Below are positions 11,356 through 19,006 of a stretch of DNA of 43,304 nt, piece after piece (position 1 is the stretch's first letter; each line of letters opens with the position of its first letter). The translations under genes and the position numbers were made by a program. The stretch comes from Rhodocyclaceae bacterium UBA2271 (GTDB taxonomy: Bacteria; Pseudomonadota; Gammaproteobacteria; Burkholderiales; Rhodocyclaceae). The notes beneath the pieces are model-generated. The model was not told the origin of the DNA. It did not search any database and saw only the letters and a list, made by a program, of their open reading frames with translations. The stretch is from contig DDXB01000030.1 of the NCBI GenBank assembly GCA_002347405.1, positions 1 to 43,304 on the forward strand, read 5' to 3'.

Positions 11356-11387
11356 GGCTGACGTTGACGTCAACGTCAACGTCAGCC
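11356..11387. promoter_or_regulatory. Palindromic operator upstream of icmF
   Basis: A perfect inverted repeat with 14-bp arms, GGCTGACGTTGACG at 11356-11369 and its complement at 11374-11387, around TCAA. Nested in it is TTGACGT-CA-ACGTCAA (11364-11379). This shape resembles operators of MerR-family regulators of branched-chain acyl-CoA catabolism (LiuR-like), as I recall them. No U-tract follows, so a terminator is less likely. Its place between cusA and icmF fits control of icmF. Confidence 0.55.
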
Positions 11388-11465
11388 AAAATCGTCCCCC
11401 TGCGCTAACCTAGTCTTATATTTCCGCCGGAGGTAACTATGGCCCCCACGCTCACTTTGTTCGCT

Positions 11466-11512
11466 GCCCCCACGGGGGGCGCTGTCTCCCTCGGGGCGGC
11501 CCTTCGAGAGAC
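11466..11512 (-). repeat. Multi-hairpin dispersed repeat, reverse variant
   Basis: Read on the minus strand, hairpin A has a 7-bp stem with one wobble pair (11484-11490 with 11506-11512) around a 15-nt loop that matches the family loop at 12 of 15 positions. Hairpin B, GCCCCC/GGGGGC at 11466-11471 and 11475-11480, follows directly. The middle hairpin is missing. Similar blocks upstream of genes are common in betaproteobacteria. Confidence 0.6.
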
Positions 11513-11518
11513 ACGGCC

Positions 11519-14500
11519 ATGACCGATCTTTCCGTTTCGACCAAGCTTGCCGCTTACAAGCCCAGGCACAAGGTCCGTTTCGTCACGGCGGCCGCGCTGT
11601 TCGATGGGCACGACGCCTCGATCAACATCATGCGGCGCATCCTGCAGGCGACCGGGGCCGAGGTGATCCACCTCGGCCACAACCGCTCGGTTCAGGAAAT
11701 CGTCAATGCCGCGTTGCAGGAAGATGTGCAGGGCATCGCCATCACGTCTTATCAGGGCGGCCATCTCGAATTCTTCAAATACATGATCGACCTGCTGAAG
11801 GCGGGCGGCGGTGGCGACATCAAGGTATTCGGCGGCGGCGGCGGGGTCATCGTACCGACGGAAATCGCCGAACTGCACGCCTATGGCGTCACGCGCATCT
11901 ATGCACCGGAAGATGGCGCGACGATGGGCCTGCAGGGGATGATCAACGACGTGTTGGTCAACAGCGACTTCGATCTGAAGGCGACTGTTTCCATCGACGA
12001 TCTGCGCGGCGGTAACCACCGGATGCTGGCGCGTGCCATTACCCAACTGGAGAACGACCCGAGTGGAGACTTGGCCAAGGCGATCCGTTCCAGCGCCGTC
12101 CCATTCGACGATGCGAAAACGGCTGGCGCCGTTTCGCGTGCGCCGACTTTGGGCATCACCGGCACCGGAGGCGCCGGCAAGTCGAGCCTCACCGACGAGC
12201 TGATCCGCCGCTTCCGTCTCGACCAGGACGACCGGCTGCGCATCGCCATCATTTCGATTGACCCATCGCGCAAGCGCACCGGCGGCGCGCTGTTGGGCGA
12301 CCGCATCCGCATGAATGCCATCGAGCACCCCAACATCTTCATGCGCTCGCTGGCGACGCGCGATACCGGCAAGGAGATTTCCGCCGCGCTGCCCGAAGTG
12401 ATCGCGGCCTGCAAGATCGCCGGTTTCGATCTGGTGATCGTCGAAACCTCCGGCATCGGCCAGGGCGACGCCGCCATCGTGCCGCATGCCGATGCATCCC
12501 TGTATGTGATGACGCCGGAATTCGGCGCCGCCTCGCAACTGGAAAAAATCGACATGCTCGACTTCGCCGATTTCGTCGCCATCAACAAGTTCGACCGCAA
12601 GGGCGCGGCCGACGCGCTGCGCGACGTGCGCAAGCAATATCAGCGCAACCACGAGCGTTTTGGCGAGGACGCCGAGGCGATGCCGGTGTTTGGCACGCAG
12701 GCCAGCCGTTTCAACGACGATGGCATCACCGCGCTGTATCAGGCGATTGCCACCCATCTGCAAACCTTCGGACTCAAGCTGCAGACCGGCCTGCTGCCAG
12801 TAGTGGCGACGCGCCAGTCCTCGCAAAGCCGCGCCATCGTGCCGGCGGGCCGGGTGCGTTACCTCGCCGAGATTGCCGAAAGCGTGCGCGGCTATCACCA
12901 GCATGTGGACACGCAGGTGAACATTGCCCGCGAGCGCCAGAGCCTGCGCACGGCCAGGACCATCTTCGACGGCTGTGGCAAGCCCATCACCGATTTTGAC
13001 GAGATGATTGCCTGGAAGGATAACCAGATCGATCCCAAGGCGAAGAAGCTGCTCGACCTGTGGCCGGCGACGCAAAAAGCCTATGCTGGCGACGAATACG
13101 TGGTGAAGATCCGCGACCGGGAAATTCGCACCAGCCTCACTTACGAGACGCTCTCCGGTACGAAGGTGCGCAAGGTGGTACTGCCCCACTTTGGCGACGA
13201 AGGCGAAACCCTGCGCTACCTGATGAAGGAAAACGTGCCGGGTAGCTTCCCCTTCACTGCCGGTGTGTTCGCCTTCAAGCGCGAGAACGAAGACCCGACG
13301 CGCATGTTCGCCGGCGAGGGCGACGCCTTCCGCACCAATCGGCGCTTCAAAAAGGTGTCGGAAGGCATGCCGGCCAAGCGCCTGTCCACCGCCTTCGACT
13401 CGGTGACGCTCTATGGCTGCGACCCCGACGAGCGCCCCGACATCTACGGCAAGATCGGCAATTCCGGCGTTTCCATCGCGACGCTCGACGACCTCAAGGT
13501 GCTCTACGACGGCTTCGACCTGTGCGACCCGGCCACCAGCGTGTCGATGACCATCAACGGCCCGGCGCCGATCATCCTGGCCATGTTCTTCAATACCGCC
13601 ATCGACCAGCAGTTGGCGAAATTCACGCGCGACAACAGCCGCGAGCCGACCGAGGACGAGGCGGCGAAGATCCGCGAGTGGGTGCTCGCCTCCGTGCGCG
13701 GCACGGTGCAGGCCGACATCCTCAAGGAGGACCAGGGCCAGAACACCTGCATCTTCTCCACCGAGTTCGCATTGAAAATGATGGGAGACATCCAGGAATT
13801 CTTCGTGCACAACCAGGTGAAGAACTTTTATTCGGTGTCAATTTCCGGTTACCACATCGCCGAGGCCGGGGCCAACCCGATTTCGCAGCTCGCCTTCACG
13901 CTCGCCAACGGCTTCACCTACGTCGAAACTTATCTGGCGCGCGGCATGCACATCGACGATTTCGCGCCCAATCTCTCGTTCTTTTTCTCGAACGGCATGG
14001 ATGCCGAATACACGGTGATCGGCCGCGTTGCGCGGCGCATCTGGGCGGTGGCGATGAAGAACAAGTACGGAGCCAACGAGCGTTCGCAGAAACTCAAGTA
14101 CCACGTGCAGACCTCCGGGCGCAGCTTGCATGCCCAGGAAATGGACTTCAACGACATCCGCACCACCTTGCAGGCACTGATTGCCATTTACGACAACTGC
14201 AACAGCCTGCACACCAACGCCTACGACGAGGCGATCACCACGCCCACCGATGCATCGGTGCGGCGCGCCATGGCCATCCAGCTCATCATCAACCGCGAAT
14301 GGGGCCTGGCCAAAAACGAGAACCCCAGCCAGGGATCCTTCGTCATCGACGAGCTGACCGATCTGGTTGAAGAAGCGGTACTCAGGGAATTCGAAGCCAT
14401 CGCCGACCGCGGTGGCGTGCTCGGCGCGATGGAAACCGGCTACCAGCGCGGCAAGATCCAGGAAGAGTCGCTGTATTACGAACACCGCAAGCACGATGGC

Positions 14501-14797
14501 TCCTATCCCCTTGTCGGCGTGAACACCTTTCTCAATCCGCAGGGTTCAGGCATGGCGCACGAAATTGAACTGGCGCGTTCCACCGAAGAAGAAAAACAGT
14601 CCCAGATCAAGCGGCTACGCGAGTTCCAGGCGCATCACGCCGCTGCGGCGGCACCGTTGCTGGCGCGTCTCAAGCAGACCGTGATCGAAAACGGCAACGT
14701 CTTTGCCGTGCTGGTCGATGCCGTGCGCGTTTGTTCTCTCGGTCAGATCAGCGCGGCACTTTACGAGGTGGGCGGGCAGTACCGGCGTTCGATGTAA
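11519..14797 (+). CDS. icmF: IcmF, fused isobutyryl-CoA mutase with G-protein chaperone domain
   Basis: A 1092-residue adenosylcobalamin enzyme that interconverts isobutyryl-CoA and n-butyryl-CoA. Domains in order: the B12-binding domain with the axial-ligand His at H31 (FDGHDAS); a MeaB-like GTPase with P-loop GTGGAGKSS at 215-223 and NKFD later; then the substrate-binding TIM-barrel mutase part. Substrate-specificity residues fit IcmF rather than methylmalonyl-CoA mutase. F597 (RMFAGEG) and Q741 (GQNT) stand where Cupriavidus IcmF has Phe598 and Gln742, and where methylmalonyl-CoA mutase has Tyr and Arg. It is a single gene, with a palindromic operator and a repeat in the 189-nt upstream gap. 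It probably feeds branched-chain acyl-CoA (from valine or branched acids) into the butyrate pathway. Confidence 0.96.
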   Translation: MTDLSVSTKLAAYKPRHKVRFVTAAALFDGHDASINIMRRILQATGAEVIHLGHNRSVQEIVNAALQEDVQGIAITSYQGGHLEFFKYMIDLLKAGGGGDIKVFGGGGGVIVPTEIAELHAYGVTRIYAPEDGATMGLQGMINDVLVNSDFDLKATVSIDDLRGGNHRMLARAITQLENDPSGDLAKAIRSSAVPFDDAKTAGAVSRAPTLGITGTGGAGKSSLTDELIRRFRLDQDDRLRIAIISIDPSRKRTGGALLGDRIRMNAIEHPNIFMRSLATRDTGKEISAALPEVIAACKIAGFDLVIVETSGIGQGDAAIVPHADASLYVMTPEFGAASQLEKIDMLDFADFVAINKFDRKGAADALRDVRKQYQRNHERFGEDAEAMPVFGTQASRFNDDGITALYQAIATHLQTFGLKLQTGLLPVVATRQSSQSRAIVPAGRVRYLAEIAESVRGYHQHVDTQVNIARERQSLRTARTIFDGCGKPITDFDEMIAWKDNQIDPKAKKLLDLWPATQKAYAGDEYVVKIRDREIRTSLTYETLSGTKVRKVVLPHFGDEGETLRYLMKENVPGSFPFTAGVFAFKRENEDPTRMFAGEGDAFRTNRRFKKVSEGMPAKRLSTAFDSVTLYGCDPDERPDIYGKIGNSGVSIATLDDLKVLYDGFDLCDPATSVSMTINGPAPIILAMFFNTAIDQQLAKFTRDNSREPTEDEAAKIREWVLASVRGTVQADILKEDQGQNTCIFSTEFALKMMGDIQEFFVHNQVKNFYSVSISGYHIAEAGANPISQLAFTLANGFTYVETYLARGMHIDDFAPNLSFFFSNGMDAEYTVIGRVARRIWAVAMKNKYGANERSQKLKYHVQTSGRSLHAQEMDFNDIRTTLQALIAIYDNCNSLHTNAYDEAITTPTDASVRRAMAIQLIINREWGLAKNENPSQGSFVIDELTDLVEEAVLREFEAIADRGGVLGAMETGYQRGKIQEESLYYEHRKHDGSYPLVGVNTFLNPQGSGMAHEIELARSTEEEKQSQIKRLREFQAHHAAAAAPLLARLKQTVIENGNVFAVLVDAVRVCSLGQISAALYEVGGQYRRSM

Positions 14798-14919
14798 CCG
14801 TGCGCGGGAGGGGCGCGCAGCAACTTGCCGCCGAGTTGACCGCGCAGGATAAAATGAAAGCCAGGGAGCGCTCCGACGCAAGGTCTGGTAGTGTGCTTCA
14901 TCGATTGCGGGAGTAGCTC

Positions 14920-16188
14920 ATGTGGCGCCATTTGACCGCCAATTTTTCCGATCTGATCTTCTCCGTTTCGGAGGCGATGGACCTTGCCGATTCATCGCTG
15001 GCTGACCATCAGATTCGTACCGCCTTCGTGTCGGCCGAACTGGCGCGTGTTGCCCGGCTGGATTTCGAGCAGACCGAACGTTTGACCATCGCCGCGCTGC
15101 TGCACGATATCGGCGCATTGTCGCCCGAGGCAAAGCTCGGCGTACATAGCGGTCTGGATCAACGCCTCGATCCGCACTGCTTGCGAGGCGGCAAGCTGTT
15201 GCGTGAAACGAGCTGGCTGGCACCGTCCGCAGCGATTGTGGAGTGGCACCACACGCCAATCAAGACGCATCTCGAGGCCGGCCGCAGTCTGGCCGATTTC
15301 GATGTGCTTGGCGCGCAAATCCTCTGCCTGGCGGATCACCTTGAGCAGGCCATCCGGCGTGATACTTTCATCCTGTTCCAGGTAGATGAGTTGCGTACAA
15401 CAGTACACAAGCTGGCCGGGACGCTGATCCATGCCGATGTTGTGGCGCTCTTCGATCAAGTCTCAGGTAATGATTGCTTCTGGCTCGAACTGGTCGCGCG
15501 CGACCTGGGCCTGCGGTTGCGCAAACGCAACCAGTTACGTTCGGTCAGTCTCGATCACGCAGCGGCGCGCGCACTGGCTGGCGTATTCAAGGATATGACC
15601 GATTTTCGCGTGGGCTTCACGGTGACGCACTCGACGGGCGTTGCGGCATGTGCCTGCGGTATTGGCGAGATCCTGGGACTCGTCGAAAAGGAGTTGCAGC
15701 AACTCGAACTGGCCGGACTCCTGCACGACATCGGCAAACTGGTGGTACCCAATGCCATCTTTTGCAAGCCGGCAAAACTGACCCCCGAGGAATATGCCGT
15801 CATCCGCCAGCACCCGTACTGCTCCTATCAGATCCTGTCACGCGTGCGCGGATTCGAGAAGGTCGCCAAATGGTCCGGCCATCATCACGAACGGCTTGAC
15901 GGCAGCGGTTATTGTCGGGGTGTCAAAACGGCAGGCCTTGATCTCGGCGCCATAGTGCTCGGCGTGGCGGATATTGTGATCGCCATGGCCGAACGCAGAC
16001 CGTATCGGGAGCCGGGTAACTCAAGTGCGGTGCTGGGCGAACTGCGCGCGATGGCGCGCAAGGGCTTGCTGGACATGAATGTCGTCGAGGCGTTGGCCGA
16101 CAATTACCCATCGATCTCTGCGCGGGTGCTGGAAGCCCAGGCTGCAGTAGAGGCGCGCTATCTTGAGAACTACGCAATGATCAGCTAG
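14920..16188 (+). CDS. Double HD-domain protein with degenerate HD-GYP module
   Basis: A 422-residue cytoplasmic protein. The N-terminal half has an HD domain (LLHDIGAL, H62-D63, with a later EWHH). The C-terminal half has a second HD with HD-GYP-like features: LLHDIGKL at H269-D270, RQHP, and GHHHERLDGSG followed by YC at 320-332. The hallmark GYP reads GYC. HD-GYP proteins hydrolyse cyclic-di-GMP, but the lost Pro and the duplicated HD layout leave activity open. No receiver, PAS or membrane segment is present. GGGAG precedes the ATG. The gene ends convergently with rlhA, the two stop codons overlapping at 16185-16188 (CTAG). Confidence 0.85.
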   Translation: MWRHLTANFSDLIFSVSEAMDLADSSLADHQIRTAFVSAELARVARLDFEQTERLTIAALLHDIGALSPEAKLGVHSGLDQRLDPHCLRGGKLLRETSWLAPSAAIVEWHHTPIKTHLEAGRSLADFDVLGAQILCLADHLEQAIRRDTFILFQVDELRTTVHKLAGTLIHADVVALFDQVSGNDCFWLELVARDLGLRLRKRNQLRSVSLDHAAARALAGVFKDMTDFRVGFTVTHSTGVAACACGIGEILGLVEKELQQLELAGLLHDIGKLVVPNAIFCKPAKLTPEEYAVIRQHPYCSYQILSRVRGFEKVAKWSGHHHERLDGSGYCRGVKTAGLDLGAIVLGVADIVIAMAERRPYREPGNSSAVLGELRAMARKGLLDMNVVEALADNYPSISARVLEAQAAVEARYLENYAMIS

Positions 16189-18110
16189 TTCGCCGCCGGG
16201 TTGGCGCGGATGTGTTTCTTGATCCGGCCAACCACGTGCATCTCGCAGGCCTTGCAGTCAAACCGGAGCGTTAGCCGCTCGTTGCCATTCACCAGCGTCA
16301 TCGGTTCGGCGCGCACCTGGCCCTGAACGCCGGTCACCCCCTTGGCCTGATGCGGGCACAGGTTGAAAGCGTGGCGCAGGCAGTGCTTGGTGATCATCAG
16401 CGAAACTTCGTCGGTGGTCTCATGCGCTTCGTAGGCGGCCTCGATCAACGTCACGCCATGCTTTGCATAGAACGTCCGCGCTGCCTGGTTGTACACGTTG
16501 GCGAGGTAGCTCAGCGAGGCGTCCGGATAAGGTGTCGGCGGTACTTTGGCAGGGCGGCGCAAGATCCGGGGATGCGCCGCCAGACGCGCGGCTTCGAGTT
16601 GAGCAACCGCATCGCGCCGTAGTTGGTTGAGCGCGGAGTTCGGCACGAACCAGGGCTGGCCGCATTCGATCGAGAGGCCTTCCAGCACGAAGTCGGTATT
16701 GCCCAGGCGAGCGAGTTGCGTGCGCAGGCCGGCGGCCGCCTCCTCGGGATGCCGGGCCGCTTGCTTTGCGCTGGCAATGCTGGCCGTGGCACCAATGCCT
16801 TCGTCATCACGCAGGGTCAGCGCGAAGCCTTCAGCGGTTTCGGTAAACATCGCGGCGACAGGGATGCGCCGGGTCGCGGAGGTTTTGTTGAGCGCTTGCT
16901 CCCAGGCCTGGTCGCGGTTGCGGCTGATGCGGGTGCCGACGCGCAGACCGGGCAGGTTGGCGATGGGCTCGTTCGGCCAGATGCGCCAGCTTGACGCCTG
17001 CTCTGCCTTGACGCGGTTGGCCTGCACGCCGACCACCGTACGTTTGTGCATCCACGTCAGCCCGTCGCCGTTGGCGAGCGGTTCGTCGGCCGTGATTTCA
17101 AACCAGTCTGGGCCGATCCGTGTTACCTCGCCCAGTGGCAGCCCGACAAAGCCGGGCGAATCGAAGGCGCCGATGTGGTGTGGATCGGCCTGTCGGCCAT
17201 GGGTGAAATAGTCGGTCGCGCCGCGGTGAAAGGTCTTGTCGGGATTCGGCGTGAACAGCAACTGCGTGCGGCCGCTCGAGGCTGGCGCGAGTTCCGGTCT
17301 TGCATCGAAGAGTTCATCGAGCAGGCGGCGATAGTGACCGGTGATGTTCTTGACGTAGGCCGCGTCCTTGTAGCGTCCCTCGATCTTGAAGCTTTGCACC
17401 CCGGCGTCGATCAGTGCGGCCAGGTTGGCGCTCTGGTCGTTGTCCTTCAGCGACAGCAGGTGTTTTTCGAAGGCGACGACACGGCCCTCCTTGTCCTGCA
17501 GGGTGTAGGGCAGGCGGCAGGCCTGCGAACAGTCGCCGCGATTGGCGCTGCGGCCGGTCTGCGCATGGCTGATGTAGCACTGGCCGGAAAAGGCCACGCA
17601 CAGGGCGCCGTGGACAAAGTGCTCGATGATGATGTCGTCCGGCACGGCGGCGCGTACGGCGGCGATTTCCTTGAGCGAGAGTTCGCGCGCCAGCACCAGT
17701 TGCGAAAAACCGGCGTAAGCGAGAAAGCGTGCCTTGGCAGGGGTACGGATGTCGCACTGCGTCGAGGCGTGCAGGTCGATGGGCGGCAAGTCGAGTTCCA
17801 GCAGACCCATGTCCTGCACGATGAGGGCATCGACACCGGCGTCGTAACAGTCCTGGATCAGGCGCCGCGCCGGCTCCAGTTCGCTGTCGGCGAGAATGGT
17901 GTTGAGCGTGACGTAGATGCGGGCATGAAAGCGGTGCGCATGGTCGACGAGACGCGCGATCTCGCCCATGCCATTGCCCGCGTTGTGGCGTGCGCCGAAG
18001 GCCGGGCCGCCGATGTAGACGGCATCCGCGCCATGCAGAATCGCCGCGTGGCCGATTTCGGCAGTGCGGGCGGGGGCAAGCAACTCGACGCGGCTTGGTG
18101 GCTGGACCAT
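16185..18110 (-). CDS. rlhA: RlhA-type U32 peptidase-family protein (23S rRNA cytidine hydroxylation)
   Basis: A 641-residue member of the U32 family that closely resembles E. coli RlhA (YdcP), needed for hydroxylation of 23S rRNA C2501. The N-terminus VELLAPARTAEIGHAAILHG followed by ADAVYIGGPAFGARHN is nearly that of YdcP. The Cys-containing core (CYISHAQTGRSANRGDCSQ, then ACRLPYTL) and the FKIEGRYKD stretch are present, as is the C-terminal domain with MITKHCLRHAFNLCPHQAKG and FDCKACEMHVVGRIKKHI. The Cys residues match the iron-sulfur type ligands of the family. The full length, including the middle DUF3656 region, separates it from the shorter TrhP (YegQ). Its stop overlaps that of the convergent HD gene. 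A mini-repeat lies just before its start. Confidence 0.9.
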   Translation of the reverse strand: MVQPPSRVELLAPARTAEIGHAAILHGADAVYIGGPAFGARHNAGNGMGEIARLVDHAHRFHARIYVTLNTILADSELEPARRLIQDCYDAGVDALIVQDMGLLELDLPPIDLHASTQCDIRTPAKARFLAYAGFSQLVLARELSLKEIAAVRAAVPDDIIIEHFVHGALCVAFSGQCYISHAQTGRSANRGDCSQACRLPYTLQDKEGRVVAFEKHLLSLKDNDQSANLAALIDAGVQSFKIEGRYKDAAYVKNITGHYRRLLDELFDARPELAPASSGRTQLLFTPNPDKTFHRGATDYFTHGRQADPHHIGAFDSPGFVGLPLGEVTRIGPDWFEITADEPLANGDGLTWMHKRTVVGVQANRVKAEQASSWRIWPNEPIANLPGLRVGTRISRNRDQAWEQALNKTSATRRIPVAAMFTETAEGFALTLRDDEGIGATASIASAKQAARHPEEAAAGLRTQLARLGNTDFVLEGLSIECGQPWFVPNSALNQLRRDAVAQLEAARLAAHPRILRRPAKVPPTPYPDASLSYLANVYNQAARTFYAKHGVTLIEAAYEAHETTDEVSLMITKHCLRHAFNLCPHQAKGVTGVQGQVRAEPMTLVNGNERLTLRFDCKACEMHVVGRIKKHIRANPAAN

Positions 18111-18112
18111 AC

Positions 18113-18137
18113 AAAAGTCGGCGCTGGCGGGACGGCG
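18113..18137 (+). repeat. Mini-repeat copy 4 (between crp-like gene and rlhA)
   Basis: GTCGGCGCTGGCGGGACGGC, an exact consensus match, preceded by AAAA and followed by G. It lies in the 38-nt gap between the two minus-strand genes, overlapping the spot where the rlhA ribosome binding site should be. Confidence 0.75.
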
Positions 18138-18148
18138 ATTAACAGCGC

Positions 18149-18859
18149 TCAGCCGCCAAAAGCGCGCAGACCATCGAGATCGAGAATCTTCAGGCCACCG
18201 TACTCGATGTGGAGAAAACCCGCATCCTCAAGAATCTTCAGCGAGCGATTGACGCGCTGGCGCGAGACGCCGGCCAGGTTGCCGATTTCTTCCTGCGAGA
18301 TGCTGAGCTGGGGATTTTGTCCCGGATAGAGCACGGGGTTGAACATCGCGGACAGGCAGCGCGCGACGCGGGCATCGGTGTCGAGCAGGCGTTCGGATTC
18401 GAGCAGGCCGATGAACTGGCCGAGCCGCTCGTTGATCTGTTCGATCATCGCGTGGTTGAAGGCGATGCTGTGGTCGAGCAGCCAGTGGAAGGTTTCGCGC
18501 TTCATGCAGGCGACCCGGGTGTCGCGCAGCGCGATGACGTCGTAGCGGCGCAGTTCGGTCTTCATCAGCGAGCCTTCGCCGAACCAGCCGCCGGTGGGAA
18601 TCCCGGCATACGAGGCGGTCTTGCCGGTGACCCAGTCGGAGGACATTTTCGCCAGACCATCGATGACGCCGATCCAGCAGGAAGCGGGTTCGCCCTTGCG
18701 GCAGATGAAGCCGCCGGTATCTATGTGGCGCTCGATTGTGCCCTGGCGCACTTGCGCGAGTTCCACCGCAGACAGGCCGCGCGCCCAGCGCGACAGACCA
18801 ATCGCGGCGTCAAGCGTCAGGGGTGGGGAAGCGGGCGATTTGGGTGAATTGTCAGCCAT
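18149..18859 (-). CDS. Crp/Fnr-family transcriptional regulator
   Basis: A 236-residue regulator starting MADNSPKSP; longer readings run antisense through the ligase gene and are rejected. Residues about 30-145 form a cyclic-nucleotide-binding fold (GGFICRKGEPASCWIGVIDG, then WFGEGSLMKTELRRYDV, where CRP has its phosphate-binding Glu and Arg). The C-terminus has a winged helix with recognition helix in SQEEIGNLAGVSRQRVNRSL. No N-terminal Cys cluster is present, so it is not an oxygen-sensing FNR. It is divergent from the acyl-CoA ligase gene over a 147-nt gap, so it may control that operon or rlhA, 38 nt downstream. A perfect TATAAT lies 6 nt before the ATG without a Shine-Dalgarno. Confidence 0.9.
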   Translation of the reverse strand: MADNSPKSPASPPLTLDAAIGLSRWARGLSAVELAQVRQGTIERHIDTGGFICRKGEPASCWIGVIDGLAKMSSDWVTGKTASYAGIPTGGWFGEGSLMKTELRRYDVIALRDTRVACMKRETFHWLLDHSIAFNHAMIEQINERLGQFIGLLESERLLDTDARVARCLSAMFNPVLYPGQNPQLSISQEEIGNLAGVSRQRVNRSLKILEDAGFLHIEYGGLKILDLDGLRAFGG

Positions 18860-18865
18860 GCGACA

Positions 18866-18871
18866 ATTATA
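18866..18871 (-). promoter_or_regulatory. -10 element of the crp-like gene; probable leaderless start
   Basis: TATAAT on the minus strand, followed by 6 nt and then the ATG of the regulator. Transcription would start at about the A of the ATG. No Shine-Dalgarno is present and the -35 region is poor. Confidence 0.5.
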
Positions 18872-19006
18872 TGCAGCCGCAGGGGTTAAAGTCTGCGCAG
18901 CGACAACGAATTGGCCGACCCGGTGACAGATAATCAACGCGGTCCGGCACGCGATCACCCGGGCTGACCTGGGGATACGACGAAAGTTGGATGAGGAGAA
19001 TTGCGT

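Noticed and set aside
11356..11387. Rho-independent terminator after cusA
   Set aside because: The stem is strong but followed by AAAATCGTC, not a U-tract, and the motif shape suits an operator better; not fully excluded.
11405..13810. 801-residue minus-strand frame antisense to icmF
   Set aside because: A high-GC shadow frame; composition is His/Arg/Asp-rich without recognisable motifs, while the plus-strand IcmF is complete and convincing.
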